DNA from: Corynebacterium sp. NML98-0116
GTDB taxonomy: Bacteria > Actinomycetota > Actinomycetes > Mycobacteriales > Mycobacteriaceae
Length of the DNA: 64,000 nt
NCBI RefSeq assembly: GCF_001767255.1
Contig: NZ_CP017639.1
Coordinates: forward strand, 419,406-483,405
Reading direction: 5' to 3'
Part shown: piece by piece, positions 44,105-53,963 of the stretch
Layout of the letters: each line of letters opens with the position of its first letter
Numbering within the stretch: position 1 is the first letter of the stretch
Notes under the pieces: model-generated
Seen by the model: only the letters and a program-made list of their open reading frames with translations
What the model was told of the DNA's origin: nothing
Database searches by the model: none
Made by a program: the position numbers and the translations under genes

Positions 44105-45001
44105 ATGCGTCCAGAGCTTTCTGACTATACCCACCTGGCTGGCGGCAAAGTCCGCGAGATTTACGAGGTGGATGACGAAACGTTATTGATGGTGGCGTCC
44201 GACCGCATTTCGGCGTTCGACTTCTCGCTGGAGCCGGCGATCCCGGATAAGGGCCGGATTCTGACTGCCACGTCCATGTTCTTCTTCGACCTGCTTTCGG
44301 GTGTGCGCAATCACCTGGCGGGCCCGGTTGATGATCCCCGGATTCCGGAGGAGGTCCTCGGCCGCTCGTACGTGGTGAAGAAGCTGAAGATGATTCCGTT
44401 CGAGTGTGTCGCTCGCGGTTACCTGACTGGTTCGGGCAAGAAAGAGTACGACCGCACCGGTATGGTCTGCGGCGTGAAGCTGCCCGAGGGCCTGGTTGAG
44501 GCCTCGAAGTTACCGGAGCCGATTTTCACCCCGGCGACGAAGGCCGCGCAGGGCGACCACGATGAGAACGTGACGTTCGAGTATGTGGAGGAGAAGGTGG
44601 GCGCGAAGCTCGCTGCCCAGCTGCGCGACCTCACCTTGGAGGTGTACACCAAGGCTGCGGAGTACGCGGAGACCAAGGGCATCATCCTCGCGGATACGAA
44701 GCTGGAGTTCGGCGTCGACGAGGAAGGCAACCTGGTCCTTGCGGACGAGGTACTCACGCCTGATTCGTCCCGCTACTGGCCAGCCGATACGTACGAGGAA
44801 GGCAAGGTACAGCCGAGCTTCGATAAGCAGTACGTGCGCAACTGGCTCACCGGCCCGAAGTCCGGCTGGGACCCTGCGGAGAACACGCAGCCACCGGAGC
44901 TGCCTGGTTCCGTGGTGGAGGCGACCCGCGACCGTTACATCGAGGCGTACGAGCGCCTCAGCGGCGAGAAGTTTGGGGACTGGCCGGGGGCGCGTGCCTA
45001 A
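44105..45001 (+). CDS. purC: Phosphoribosylaminoimidazole-succinocarboxamide synthase
   Basis: A 298-residue SAICAR synthetase. The start is set at 44105 ([11 protein letters not shown]); an ATG two codons earlier (44099) is possible. It has [27 protein letters not shown], the catalytic [20 protein letters not shown] and [11 protein letters not shown] near the nucleotide site. The C-terminal SRYWP and [10 protein letters not shown] blocks are those of the yeast-like longer PurC class. It follows purB by 11 nt. Confidence 0.95.
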   Translation: MRPELSDYTHLAGGKVREIYEVDDETLLMVASDRISAFDFSLEPAIPDKGRILTATSMFFFDLLSGVRNHLAGPVDDPRIPEEVLGRSYVVKKLKMIPFECVARGYLTGSGKKEYDRTGMVCGVKLPEGLVEASKLPEPIFTPATKAAQGDHDENVTFEYVEEKVGAKLAAQLRDLTLEVYTKAAEYAETKGIILADTKLEFGVDEEGNLVLADEVLTPDSSRYWPADTYEEGKVQPSFDKQYVRNWLTGPKSGWDPAENTQPPELPGSVVEATRDRYIEAYERLSGEKFGDWPGARA

Positions 45002-45017
45002 GGCGTGAGGTTGCGCG

Positions 45018-45023
45018 TAGACT
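45018..45023 (+). promoter_or_regulatory. -10 box (TAGACT) for the oligopeptidase gene
   Basis: TAGACT ends 8 nt before the ATG at 45032 in the short gap after purC. Confidence 0.4.
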
Positions 45024-45031
45024 CGTCGCCT

Positions 45032-47152
45032 ATGACGAATTTCAGCGCGCAACCGCCAGTGGCAGCACAACACCCTACGACTCGCGTGTTTCATGGACGC
45101 GAGTTCGTCGATAATTATGAGTGGCTCCGGGACAAGCAGTCCCCGGAGACCATTGCCTATTTGGAGGCGGAGAACGCGTATACCGCGGAGGCGACCGCCC
45201 CGTTTGCCCCGCTCGCTGAGCAGGTTTACCAGGAGATGAAGTCTCGCATCAAGGAGACTGATATGTCCGTGCCGCAGCGCAACGGCGACTGGTGGTACTA
45301 CGGCCGCACCATCGAGGGTAAGAGCTACGGCGTGTCCTGCCGCGTGCGGGTCGGCGACGACCCGTGGACGCCGCCGACGCTGCCGGAGGACGGCTCGCCG
45401 CTGCCGGGGGAGCAGGTGCTGCTTGACCTCAACGAGATGGCCGAGGGCCATGAGTTCTTCTCACTCGGCGCGTCAGCGGTATCTACGTCGGGGCGCTTGC
45501 TCGCCTTTTCGACGGATACCTCCGGCGACGAGCGCTTCGACCTGCGCATCAAGGACCTGGAGACCGGCGAGCTGCTGCCGGATACCATCGAAGGTGCCTT
45601 TTACGGCGCGACGTGGGCGGGGGAGCAGTACCTGTTTTACCTGCGCGTTGATGACGCGTGGCGCCCGCACCAGGTGTGGCGCCACGAGGTAGGCACGGCG
45701 GCGTCAGAGGACGTGCTGGTCTACCAGGAGGACGACGAGCGCTTCAACCTCGGCGTGGGCGGGGACCGCGCCGAGCAGTTCCTGTACATCGTGGCCAGCT
45801 CGAAGCTGACCAGCGAGTGGCGCGCGGTACCCCTGGAGACGCCGACCGCCGAGTTCGAGGTGCTGTGGCCGCGCGAGGAAGGCGTGGAGTACGACCTGGA
45901 TTACGCGGAGCTCGCCGGGCGCGGGTACTGGGTGGTCACGCACAACGCCACCGGCCCCAACTTTGCAGTGGGGACCTGCCCGGTGGATGCGCGGGTGCCG
46001 CTGACTGAGCTGGAGACGTTCGTGGAGCACAGCGCGGACGTGCGCGTAGAGGGCGTCGATACGTACCGGGACTTCCTGTTTTGTGCCTACCGCTCGGGCG
46101 GCATTAGCAGGCTTGCGGTAGCGCCTGTGGAGGGGGACAACTTCGGCGCGCTGCGCGAGCTCGAGTTCGACGAGGAGCTCTACACCGTGGGCCTCGGCGG
46201 TAACCCTGAGTGGGACGCCCCGGTGGTGCGGCTGACCTACACCTCGTTTACGCAGCCTGCCCAGCTGTTCGACTACCAGGTGGCCACCCGCGGCGTGACG
46301 TTGCTGAAGCAGCAGGAGGTGCTCGGGGGCTACGACGCCGCCGACTACGTTGCCAGCCGCATGTGGGCTACGGCCGACGACGGAACCCAGGTGCCGATCT
46401 CCGTGGTGCACCGCGCGGACCTGGACATGACCCATCCGCACCCGACGCTGCTCTACGCCTACGGCTCCTACGAGTCCTCCGTGGACCCAGGCTTTTCCGG
46501 GGCGCGACTGTCGCTGCTGGACCGCGGCATGGTGTGGGCGTGCGCGCACGTGCGCGGCGGCGGCGAGATGGGCCGCGGCTGGTACGACAATGGCAAGATG
46601 CTCACGAAGAAGAACACGTTCACCGACTTCATCGCGTGCGCCGACGAGCTGGTGCGCGCGGGCGTGAGCTCCTACGACACGCTTGTGGCCGAGGGCGGAT
46701 CGGCGGGCGGGATGCTGATGGGCGCGATTGCGAACATGGCCCCGGAGAAGTTCGCGGGCATCCAGGCGATCGTGCCGTTTGTGGACCCGCTGACCTCAAT
46801 CCTCATGCCGGAGCTGCCGCTGACCGTGGTGGAGTGGGAGGAGTGGGGCGACCCGTACCATGACCCGGAGGTGTACGACTACATGGCCTCCTACGCCCCG
46901 TATGAGAACATCACAGCCCAGCGCTACCCGGACATCCTTGCAGTGACCAGCCTGAACGATACGCGCGTGCTGTACGTGGAGCCCGCGAAGTGGGTGGCGA
47001 AGCTGCGTGAGATAGCTACGGGCGGGGAGATTCTGCTTAAGACGGAGATGTCCGCCGGTCACGGCGGTGTGTCCGGCCGCTACGAGAAGTGGAAGCAGAC
47101 CGCGTTCGAGTACGCCTGGACGCTCGTACACTCGGGGGCGTGCACCGTCTAG
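45032..47152 (+). CDS. ptrB: S9A serine peptidase (oligopeptidase B / prolyl oligopeptidase family)
   Basis: A 706-residue cytosolic peptidase. The N-terminal half is a seven-bladed propeller that restricts access to oligopeptides. The C-terminal hydrolase domain has LLYAYGSYESS, CAHVRGGGEMGRGWYDNGK, the nucleophile EGGSAGGMLMG, Asp in SLNDTRV and His in SAGHGG. The carboxyl motif suggests oligopeptidase B (cutting after Lys/Arg) over prolyl oligopeptidase, but this is not certain. It lies inside the purine cluster between purC and purS. No functional link to purines is known. Confidence 0.88.
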   Translation: MTNFSAQPPVAAQHPTTRVFHGREFVDNYEWLRDKQSPETIAYLEAENAYTAEATAPFAPLAEQVYQEMKSRIKETDMSVPQRNGDWWYYGRTIEGKSYGVSCRVRVGDDPWTPPTLPEDGSPLPGEQVLLDLNEMAEGHEFFSLGASAVSTSGRLLAFSTDTSGDERFDLRIKDLETGELLPDTIEGAFYGATWAGEQYLFYLRVDDAWRPHQVWRHEVGTAASEDVLVYQEDDERFNLGVGGDRAEQFLYIVASSKLTSEWRAVPLETPTAEFEVLWPREEGVEYDLDYAELAGRGYWVVTHNATGPNFAVGTCPVDARVPLTELETFVEHSADVRVEGVDTYRDFLFCAYRSGGISRLAVAPVEGDNFGALRELEFDEELYTVGLGGNPEWDAPVVRLTYTSFTQPAQLFDYQVATRGVTLLKQQEVLGGYDAADYVASRMWATADDGTQVPISVVHRADLDMTHPHPTLLYAYGSYESSVDPGFSGARLSLLDRGMVWACAHVRGGGEMGRGWYDNGKMLTKKNTFTDFIACADELVRAGVSSYDTLVAEGGSAGGMLMGAIANMAPEKFAGIQAIVPFVDPLTSILMPELPLTVVEWEEWGDPYHDPEVYDYMASYAPYENITAQRYPDILAVTSLNDTRVLYVEPAKWVAKLREIATGGEILLKTEMSAGHGGVSGRYEKWKQTAFEYAWTLVHSGACTV

Positions 47153-47239
47153 CAGCCGCAAAATAAAGGACTCCCGCGGGAGGGATCCGTTCGTTATACT
47201 GTCTTCGTCGTAATGACCTCCGAGACACGAAGGATTCTC

Positions 47240-47470
47240 ATGGCAAAAGTCGTGGTAAATGTCATGCCTAAGGCTGAAATTTTGGATCCGCAGGGCCAAG
47301 CTGTCCTGCGAGCGCTGGGCAGAATCGGGGTGAACGGTGTCGAGGACGTGCGTCAGGGCAAGCGCTTTGAAATCGAAGTCGACGACACCGTGTCCGACGA
47401 TGAGCTCAAGCGCGTCGCCGAAACCCTCTTGGCAAATATGGTGATTGAAGACTTCGAGGTTGTTCGATGA
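47240..47470 (+). CDS. purS: Phosphoribosylformylglycinamidine synthase subunit PurS
   Basis: A 76-residue subunit of the three-part FGAM synthase. It has [20 protein letters not shown], a [17 protein letters not shown] strand and a closing [10 protein letters not shown], all typical of PurS. A GAAGGA ribosome-binding site lies 6 nt upstream. It overlaps purQ by 4 nt. It bridges PurL and PurQ and helps channel ammonia. Confidence 0.95.
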   Translation: MAKVVVNVMPKAEILDPQGQAVLRALGRIGVNGVEDVRQGKRFEIEVDDTVSDDELKRVAETLLANMVIEDFEVVR

Positions 47471-48138
47471 CGGCAACCATCGGTGTAATCACGTTCCCAG
47501 GCACGCTCGACGACGTCGATGCGTTGCGTGCAGTTCGCCTGGCTGGCGCACAGCCGAAGTCGCTGTGGCACGCTGATGAAGATTTGACGGGTGTTGACGC
47601 CGTCGTGGTCCCCGGTGGGTTTTCCTACGGGGACTATTTGCGTTCCGGAGCCATCGCCGCGCAAGCCCCAATGATGGGCGCTGTGGTGGAGGCTGCGAAG
47701 AAGGGCATGCCGGTGCTGGGCATCTGCAACGGTTTCCAGATCCTCACCGAGGCTGGACTGCTGCCGGGCGCGCTGACCCGCAATCAGCACCTGAACTTCT
47801 ACTGCGTGGACACCTACCTTGAGGTGGCCAACGCGGAGACCGCGTGGACGAACCGCTTCAACGAGGGGGACAAGATCCTCGTGCCGGCGAAGCACGGCGA
47901 GGGCCGCTTCCAGGCGTCCGCCGAGACCATCGAGCAGCTGGAGAAGGAAGGCCGCGTGGTGTTCCGCTACACGGATAACTTCAACGGCTCTATCAACGCG
48001 ATTGCTGGTGTGACGAGCGAAAACGGCCGCATCGTGGGGTTGATGCCGCACCCGGAGCACGCGATTGAGGCGCTTACGGGGCCGTCGACGGACGGGCTCG
48101 GGTTGTTCTTGTCCGCTATTTCTTCGATCGGAGCGTAG
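47467..48138 (+). CDS. purQ: Phosphoribosylformylglycinamidine synthase subunit PurQ (glutaminase)
   Basis: A 223-residue class I glutamine amidotransferase that supplies ammonia to PurL. It has [20 protein letters not shown], the nucleophile elbow [11 protein letters not shown], and MPHPEHA with the catalytic His and Glu. It starts within the last codon of purS and ends 7 nt before purL. Confidence 0.96.
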   Translation: MTATIGVITFPGTLDDVDALRAVRLAGAQPKSLWHADEDLTGVDAVVVPGGFSYGDYLRSGAIAAQAPMMGAVVEAAKKGMPVLGICNGFQILTEAGLLPGALTRNQHLNFYCVDTYLEVANAETAWTNRFNEGDKILVPAKHGEGRFQASAETIEQLEKEGRVVFRYTDNFNGSINAIAGVTSENGRIVGLMPHPEHAIEALTGPSTDGLGLFLSAISSIGA

Positions 48139-48145
48139 GGAAACA

Positions 48146-50419
48146 ATGACTGTACATAATGACACGGTGGAGCACGCCGCGCAGACTCCTGAGCTGGAGC
48201 AGCCCTACGCGGAACTCGGCCTGAAGACCGACGAGTACGAAAAGATCAAGCGCATTCTGGGCCGCCGCCCGACGGATGCGGAGCTGACGGTGTACTCCGT
48301 CATGTGGTCCGAGCACTGCTCCTACAAGTCCTCCAAGGTGCACCTGCGCTACTTCGGGGAGACGATGACGGAGGAGATGGCGTCGAAAATTCTGGCCGGT
48401 ATCGGCGAGAACGCGGGCGTCGTCGACATCGGTGACGGCGACGCGGTGACCTTCCGCGTGGAGAGCCACAACCACCCGTCCTTCGTGGAGCCCTACCAGG
48501 GTGCCGCGACGGGTGTGGGCGGCATTGTGCGCGACATCATGGCGATGGGCGCGCGCCCAATCGCGGTGATGGACCAGCTGCGCTTCGGCCCTGCTGACGC
48601 GCCGGACACCAAGCGAGTCCTGCCTGGCGTGGTGCACGGCGTTGGCGGCTACGGCAACTCGCTGGGCCTGCCGAACATTGGCGGCGAGACCGTCTTCGAC
48701 GAAGCATATGCGGGTAACCCGCTGGTCAACGCGCTGTGCGTGGGCACGCTCAAGGTCGAGGACCTGAAGCTGGCGTTCGCCTCCGGCACGGGCAACAAGG
48801 TGGTCCTCTTCGGCTCCCGCACGGGCCTTGACGGCATCGGCGGCGTGTCGGTGCTGGGCTCTGCGACCTTCGAGGAAGGCGAGGAGCGCAAGCTCCCAGC
48901 CGTCCAGGTTGGCGACCCGTTCGCGGAAAAGGTCCTCATCGAGTGCTGCCTGGAGCTGTACAAGGCCGGCGTTGTCGTCGGTATTCAGGACCTCGGTGGC
49001 GGCGGCTTGGCGTGTGCTACCTCCGAGCTGGCTGCGGCGGGCGACGGCGGCATGACCGTCAACCTGGACAACGTGCCACTGCGCGCGGCGAATATGAGCG
49101 CCGCCGAGATCCTGGCGTCCGAGTCCCAGGAGCGCATGTGCGCCGTGGTCACCCCTGAGAACGTGGATCGCTTCATGGAGATCTGCGCGAAGTGGGAGGT
49201 CGGTGCGGCCGTGATTGGTGAGGTCACCGATGAGAAGGACCGCTACCTCGTCTACCACAAGGGCGAGCTGGTACTGGACGCGCCGCCGTCATCGATCGAC
49301 GAAGGCCCGGTCTACGACCGCCCGTACGCGCGCCCCGAATGGCTTGATGGCGTGCAGGCGAAGGCGGACGTCGATACTTCGGAGGACCTGGAGGCTACCT
49401 GGCTGAAGATGGTTGCCTCCCCGGCGCTGTGCTCCCGCGACTTCATCACGCAGCAGTACGACCGCTACGTGCGCGGCAATACCGTGCAGGCCCAGTACTC
49501 GGATGCGGGCGTGCTGCGCATCAACGAGGAGACCTCGCGCGGTGTGGCGATTTCCGCTGACGCGTCCGGCCGCTACTCCTACCTGGACCCGAACATGGGT
49601 GTGCGCCTCGCGCTTGCGGAGGCCTACCGCAATGTTGTGGTCACCGGCGCGAAGCCGGTCGCGGTGACGAACTGCCTCAACTTCGGTTCCCCTGAGAACC
49701 CCGACGTGATGTGGCAGTTCCGCGAAGCCGTCCACGGGCTTGCCGACGGCGCTGCTGAGCTGGAGATTCCGGTTTCCGGCGGCAACGTGTCCTTTTACAA
49801 CCAGACCGGCGAGACCCCAATCCTGCCGACCCCAGTCGTGGGCGTGCTCGGCGTGATCGAGGACGTCAACGATGCGATCCCGCACCGCCTGCCGAAGGGT
49901 GAGGGGCAGCAGACCCTGCTCGTGCTCGGCGACACCAAGGCCGAGTTCGGCGGCTCGGTGTGGCAAGACATCTCCGGCCAGGGCCTGAGCGGCCTGCCGC
50001 CGCAGGTAGACCTCGCGAACGAGGAGCGCCTCGGCGAGTTGCTGCACGCGAACAAGGACATCCTCGCCGCGCACGACCTCTCAGAAGGTGGCCTGTCCCA
50101 GGCGGTCTTCGAGATGCTGCTTGGCTCCGGCAAGGGCGCCAAGCTGGATCTTTCGGCGGTCCACGAGGACGCGTTCACCGCGCTGTTCTCCGAGTCCGCC
50201 TCCCGCGTGCTCGTCGCGGTGGATCCGTCGCTTGTCGACGCCACCATCGAGCGCGCAAACGCCACCGGCGTCCCAGCGCACGTGTTGGGCACCACCACCG
50301 ACGACGGCCAGATCACCTTCGGTGAGCACTCCGTCGCCGTGGCCGCGCTGGCCGACGCGTGGGCGAATACGTTGCCGGCACTGTTCGGCAACGCGACGGC
50401 CCCGAACGCCGCGCTGTAA
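48146..50419 (+). CDS. purL: Phosphoribosylformylglycinamidine synthase subunit PurL
   Basis: A 757-residue small-type PurL, the ATP-dependent synthetase of the PurSQL complex. The start at 48146 ([10 protein letters not shown]) follows GTAGGGAAAC; open frame before it lies in purQ. It has [37 protein letters not shown], the [11 protein letters not shown] region, and in the second half [18 protein letters not shown] and [15 protein letters not shown]. It ends 10 nt before a convergent lipoprotein gene, and no obvious terminator lies between. Confidence 0.97.
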   Translation: MTVHNDTVEHAAQTPELEQPYAELGLKTDEYEKIKRILGRRPTDAELTVYSVMWSEHCSYKSSKVHLRYFGETMTEEMASKILAGIGENAGVVDIGDGDAVTFRVESHNHPSFVEPYQGAATGVGGIVRDIMAMGARPIAVMDQLRFGPADAPDTKRVLPGVVHGVGGYGNSLGLPNIGGETVFDEAYAGNPLVNALCVGTLKVEDLKLAFASGTGNKVVLFGSRTGLDGIGGVSVLGSATFEEGEERKLPAVQVGDPFAEKVLIECCLELYKAGVVVGIQDLGGGGLACATSELAAAGDGGMTVNLDNVPLRAANMSAAEILASESQERMCAVVTPENVDRFMEICAKWEVGAAVIGEVTDEKDRYLVYHKGELVLDAPPSSIDEGPVYDRPYARPEWLDGVQAKADVDTSEDLEATWLKMVASPALCSRDFITQQYDRYVRGNTVQAQYSDAGVLRINEETSRGVAISADASGRYSYLDPNMGVRLALAEAYRNVVVTGAKPVAVTNCLNFGSPENPDVMWQFREAVHGLADGAAELEIPVSGGNVSFYNQTGETPILPTPVVGVLGVIEDVNDAIPHRLPKGEGQQTLLVLGDTKAEFGGSVWQDISGQGLSGLPPQVDLANEERLGELLHANKDILAAHDLSEGGLSQAVFEMLLGSGKGAKLDLSAVHEDAFTALFSESASRVLVAVDPSLVDATIERANATGVPAHVLGTTTDDGQITFGEHSVAVAALADAWANTLPALFGNATAPNAAL

Positions 50420-50429
50420 CTAACGCGAT

Positions 50430-51023
50430 TTAGAGGTTATGCCGCCAGGTCATCACGGTGCCTGGCGGCGTTTCCATGCGCAGGCCCGTTGCCTCAACAC
50501 CTGGCTGGCCTGCGTCGTCGACGGAGAAGCTGACGAAGGTCTGGTTGTAGGTCTGATTGGGAACGAGCGCCTGCGGGTCCCGTGGCAAGACCGGGAGGTC
50601 TACGGTGTCGCAGAGCTGGGTGGCAAAGTTGCGCACGCGGTTCGCCGCCACGTTGCCTTCGCCGACGATGGTGATGTCGGGGCTGGCTACGCTTTCGTCG
50701 GGGCTGTCGCCTGCGGTGCCGCCGGTGTAGACGTAGCTGATGTCGAAGCAGCGCAGCTGGGTCACGTCGGCGAGCGCGGTGTCGGCGTTGGTGTAGTCGC
50801 CGACGCGGCTGCGTGCCTCCTGTCCTGAGATGACGCGGGGGTTCTCTACGCGGGCCCGGAAGTGGTACGCCCCGCCCTTATCGCCGAGGAGCGTGACGGC
50901 GGCGGACTGGCGGAACTGCAGCGCGGTCGCCGTCTTCGGCTGGGGCGCCGCGCAGCCCGCCATCGACCCGGCGAGGCAGCCCACAGAGGCCAGCAGCGCA
51001 GCGGTTCGCTTCAGCACTGACAT
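50430..51023 (-). CDS. Lipoprotein of unknown function
   Basis: A 197-residue protein with a lipoprotein signal peptide (lipobox GSMAGC). A beta-rich domain follows, with paired cysteines (LRCFDISYVY and TQLCDTVDLP) and a C-terminal ETPPGTVMTW. The start at 51023 is an ATG; a GTG at 51032 that overlaps the thioesterase stop (TAGTG) is an alternative and would couple translation. No family was recognised. It is probably transcribed with the thioesterase gene. Confidence 0.7.
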   Translation of the reverse strand: MSVLKRTAALLASVGCLAGSMAGCAAPQPKTATALQFRQSAAVTLLGDKGGAYHFRARVENPRVISGQEARSRVGDYTNADTALADVTQLRCFDISYVYTGGTAGDSPDESVASPDITIVGEGNVAANRVRNFATQLCDTVDLPVLPRDPQALVPNQTYNQTFVSFSVDDAGQPGVEATGLRMETPPGTVMTWRHNL

Positions 51024-51031
51024 AGCCGCCA

Positions 51032-52012
51032 CTAGTCGACGCGCTGCTGCGCATCGTCTGGGCGCACCAGCGGCTCCGGCTCGTACTGTGCCCGCAGGTC
51101 CTTGAGCGTCTGCGTGTGCTCCCAGAGGCGCTTGTCCTCGTCCGTGACTGGGGTGAACTTGCGCGCGGCCAGTGGATTGCCGTCGATGTCAATGCCGATG
51201 TAGGTCACCGTGGCGTGAATCGCGTTCTGGAGCGACTCGCGTCCGCCGCGCGGGTCCCCCGATCGAACAAAGATGGAGGTATGCATCGAGCGCGCATCCG
51301 TCCTGGTCAGGCGCGCTTCTACCTCGATGAGGTCGCCGATGTGGATCGGCTTGTAGAAGCGGATGCCGCCCGCGTACACCGCTGCGGTGCGTTCCCCGGA
51401 CCACTCCATCGTGCAGGCCATGCCGGCTTCATCGATCCACTCCATGGCGGTGCCGCCGTGCACATCGCCGCCCCAGTTGATGTCGGTCGGCTTCGCCAGG
51501 AAGCGGTGGATGGTGCGTGGTGCGGTGGAGTCGTCCGTGTAGGTCTGCTCCAGCATGGACGCCTCGATGGCCTTGCGCAGGTCGATGCGGGAGATCGCGG
51601 CGGCTTCCACGCGGCGCTCCTCATCGGTCTCAGGCGTAAATGTCGGCACCGGGGTTGGGCGCCCAGCTGCATCCTTTGCCACGAAAATCACCAGGCAGTC
51701 GCACGCGCGGGTGAAAACACCTTCTCGTGGGTCTGCCGAGAGCACCTCGTTGACGATGTGCATGGAGGTGCGGCCAGTCATCGCGATCCGGGAACGGACC
51801 TCCACAATGTGACCCGACGGAATCGGTCGGGTGAAGTGGATGTGGCCGACGTAGGCAGTCACGCAGTAGGTCGAAGACCACTGCGCGGCACACGCGTATG
51901 CCGCCTTGTCGATCCACTGCAACACACGGCCACCGGAGACGCCCTGGGCGCCCGCGTGGAGAACATCTGTAGGAGCCGCCATGAAACGCAGCGTGATGGA
52001 AGGAGACTTCAT
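51032..52012 (-). CDS. Double hotdog acyl-CoA thioesterase
   Basis: A 326-residue enzyme with two hotdog domains. The first has TDVLHAGAQGVSGGRVLQWIDKAAYACAAQW; the second has TDINWGGDVHGGTAMEWIDEAGMACTMEW. Each is followed by a HIHFTRPIPSGHIVEV- or GGIRFYKPIHIGDLIEV-type strand. Members hydrolyse acyl-CoA to free acid and CoA; chain preference cannot be read. The start at 52012 is the first ATG after a TATTAT box on this strand. It is divergent from the SCP-like gene, and their -10 boxes overlap. Confidence 0.88.
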   Translation of the reverse strand: MKSPSITLRFMAAPTDVLHAGAQGVSGGRVLQWIDKAAYACAAQWSSTYCVTAYVGHIHFTRPIPSGHIVEVRSRIAMTGRTSMHIVNEVLSADPREGVFTRACDCLVIFVAKDAAGRPTPVPTFTPETDEERRVEAAAISRIDLRKAIEASMLEQTYTDDSTAPRTIHRFLAKPTDINWGGDVHGGTAMEWIDEAGMACTMEWSGERTAAVYAGGIRFYKPIHIGDLIEVEARLTRTDARSMHTSIFVRSGDPRGGRESLQNAIHATVTYIGIDIDGNPLAARKFTPVTDEDKRLWEHTQTLKDLRAQYEPEPLVRPDDAQQRVD

Positions 52013-52023
52013 GGCACCACAGC

Positions 52024-52030
52024 ATAATAT
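52024..52030. promoter_or_regulatory. Shared symmetric -10 core (ATAATAT) of a divergent promoter
   Basis: On the plus strand TAATAT (52025-52030) ends 7 nt before the SCP-like ATG at 52038. On the minus strand TATTAT (52029-52024) lies 11 nt before the thioesterase ATG. The two -10 boxes use the same base pairs in opposite directions. Confidence 0.5.
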
Positions 52031-52037
52031 GAAATCC

Positions 52038-52448
52038 ATGGCACAGAGGAAGGCACCGAAGAAGACAGAGGTGGACCCGGCAGCGACTCGAGCGGCCGTC
52101 TTGGCAATCAAGGACTGGTTGTTGGACGAAGAGGGCGTCGATAAGCCCGGCAGGGCGCTGCTTGCCGACGCCGTGCGACGCACCGCCCGCACCCTCGCCC
52201 ACGAGATGCCCGGGCACACAGTAGAGCTGCGAGTACCCCCGTTTGTTGCGGTGCAGTGCGTCGAAGGCCCCCGCCACACCCGCGGCACCCCGCCCAACGT
52301 TGTGGAAATGGACCCGACCACCTGGCTGCGAATCGCCACAGGTTGTGCCACTTTCGAGGAAGAAGTTCGCGCCGGGCGTATCGACGCCTCCGGCTCCCGA
52401 GCCCACGAAGTCCAAAAAGGGCTGCCCGTTCTACCCCTTCACCCCTAG
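52038..52448 (+). CDS. Sterol-carrier-like family protein
   Basis: A 136-residue protein. The start at 52038 (MAQRKAPKKTEV) is chosen because a -10 box lies 7 nt upstream and homologues begin shortly before VDPAATRAAV; ATGs at 52011 and 52029 are alternatives. It has VELRVPPFVAVQCVEGPRHT, RGTPPNVVEMDPTTWLRI and ASGSRAHEV, the pattern of the actinobacterial sterol carrier (SCP2-like) family encoded next to purF. Binding of a hydrophobic ligand is inferred from the family only. It ends at the purF region. Confidence 0.8.
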   Translation: MAQRKAPKKTEVDPAATRAAVLAIKDWLLDEEGVDKPGRALLADAVRRTARTLAHEMPGHTVELRVPPFVAVQCVEGPRHTRGTPPNVVEMDPTTWLRIATGCATFEEEVRAGRIDASGSRAHEVQKGLPVLPLHP

Positions 52449-52456
52449 GTGTTCGT

Positions 52457-52462
52457 TAGAGT
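52457..52462 (+). promoter_or_regulatory. -10 box (TAGAGT) for purF
   Basis: TAGAGT ends 7 nt before the GTG at 52470. This decides in favour of that start over the in-frame GTG at 52449. Confidence 0.5.
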
Positions 52463-52469
52463 AGAGCAC

Positions 52470-53963
52470 GTGCGAACCGAAGAGGAATACATCGGGGATG
52501 ACACGCCGCGCGAAGAATGCGGTGTGTTCGGCGTCTGGGCGCCCGGTGAAGACGTATCAAAACTGACATATTTCGGACTATTTGCCCTCCAGCACCGCGG
52601 CCAAGAAGGCGCAGGTATCGCTGTGGGCGACCACGACCAAGTGGTGGTGTTCAAAGACATCGGGCTGGTCAGCCAAATCTTTGACGAGCCGACGCTCGGC
52701 GCGTTGCAAGGCGACGTCGCCATCGGCCACACCCGGTACTCCACGGCGGGCAATAACTCGTGGGACAACGTGCAGCCGATGTACCGCGTCAGCCCCAACG
52801 GCACCGACGTCGCGCTGGCACACAACGGCAACCTGACCAACTACGTGGAGCTGCAGCGCGAAGCCGTGGAGCGCAAGCTCATCCCCGCCGACGGGGTAGA
52901 GGGCCAGGGCTCCTCCTCCGACACGGCGGTCGTCTCCGCCCTGCTTGCCGACGCCATCCGCGACGACGTCACCCTCCTGGAATCCGCGCGCCAACTCCTG
53001 CCGCGCGTCAAGGGTGCGTTCTGCTTCATGGTGACCGACGGTAAAACCCTCTACGCGGCCCGCGACCCACACGGCGTGCGCCCACTGTGCCTCGGCCGCC
53101 TGGAACGCGGCTGGGTCGTCGCATCCGAAACGTGTGCGCTGGACATCGTGGGCGCCTCCTTCGTCCGCGACATCGAACCAGGCGAGCTCATCGCCATCGA
53201 CGAGACCGGCGTCCACTCCGAGCGCTTCGCCGACGCACCGCACGCGCACTGCGTGTTCGAGTACGTCTACGTCGCCCGGCCCGACTCAGTTGTCGACGGC
53301 CAATCCGTCAACAGCGCCCGCATCGACATCGGGCGCCGCCTGGCCCGCGTCGCACCCGTCGACGTTGACCTGGTCATGCCGGTCCCAGAGTCCGGCACCC
53401 CGGCAGCAATCGGCTACGCCGAGGAGTCCGGCATCCCGTTTAAGCAGGGCATGATGAAGAACGCCTACGTGGGCCGCACCTTCATCCAGCCCTCGGACAC
53501 GCTGCGCCAGTTGGGCCTGCGACTGAAGCTCAACCCGGTGCGCGAAGTCATCGAGGGTAAGAAGCTCGTCGTCGTGGATGACTCCATCGTGCGCGGCAAC
53601 ACCCAGCGCAAACTGATCCGGATGCTGCGCGAGGCCGGCGCCGCCGAAGTGCACGTGCGCATCGCTTCGCCACCAGTGAAGTGGCCGTGCTTCTACGGCA
53701 TCGACTTCGCCAGCCCCGGCGAGCTCATCGCCAACCACGGGCGCGGCGGCAACGAAGAAGTCGTCGCCGAGTCCATCAGGACCATGGTGGGTGCGGACTC
53801 CCTGGCGTTCGTCACCACCGAGGACATGATCGCCTCCACCAACCAGCCAGCCTCCAACCTCTGCGCGGCCTGCTTTACCGGCGAGTACCCACTCGGGCTC
53901 CCGGAGGGCAACCACAACGCAGATCTTGTTCGTCGTCTTCAGAAAGGTGAAAACGCATCATGA
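52470..53963 (+). CDS. purF: Amidophosphoribosyltransferase
   Basis: A 497-residue enzyme for the first committed purine step, converting PRPP and glutamine to phosphoribosylamine. With the start at 52470 a 16-residue propeptide precedes the N-terminal nucleophile in ECGVFGVW. The alternative GTG at 52449 would lengthen it by seven. It has LQHRGQEGAGI, GHTRYST, and the PRPP motif LVVVDDSIVRGNT. The C-terminal CAACFTGEYP cysteines mark the iron-sulphur-containing, oxygen-sensitive class. It overlaps purM by 4 nt. Confidence 0.95.
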   Translation: MRTEEEYIGDDTPREECGVFGVWAPGEDVSKLTYFGLFALQHRGQEGAGIAVGDHDQVVVFKDIGLVSQIFDEPTLGALQGDVAIGHTRYSTAGNNSWDNVQPMYRVSPNGTDVALAHNGNLTNYVELQREAVERKLIPADGVEGQGSSSDTAVVSALLADAIRDDVTLLESARQLLPRVKGAFCFMVTDGKTLYAARDPHGVRPLCLGRLERGWVVASETCALDIVGASFVRDIEPGELIAIDETGVHSERFADAPHAHCVFEYVYVARPDSVVDGQSVNSARIDIGRRLARVAPVDVDLVMPVPESGTPAAIGYAEESGIPFKQGMMKNAYVGRTFIQPSDTLRQLGLRLKLNPVREVIEGKKLVVVDDSIVRGNTQRKLIRMLREAGAAEVHVRIASPPVKWPCFYGIDFASPGELIANHGRGGNEEVVAESIRTMVGADSLAFVTTEDMIASTNQPASNLCAACFTGEYPLGLPEGNHNADLVRRLQKGENAS

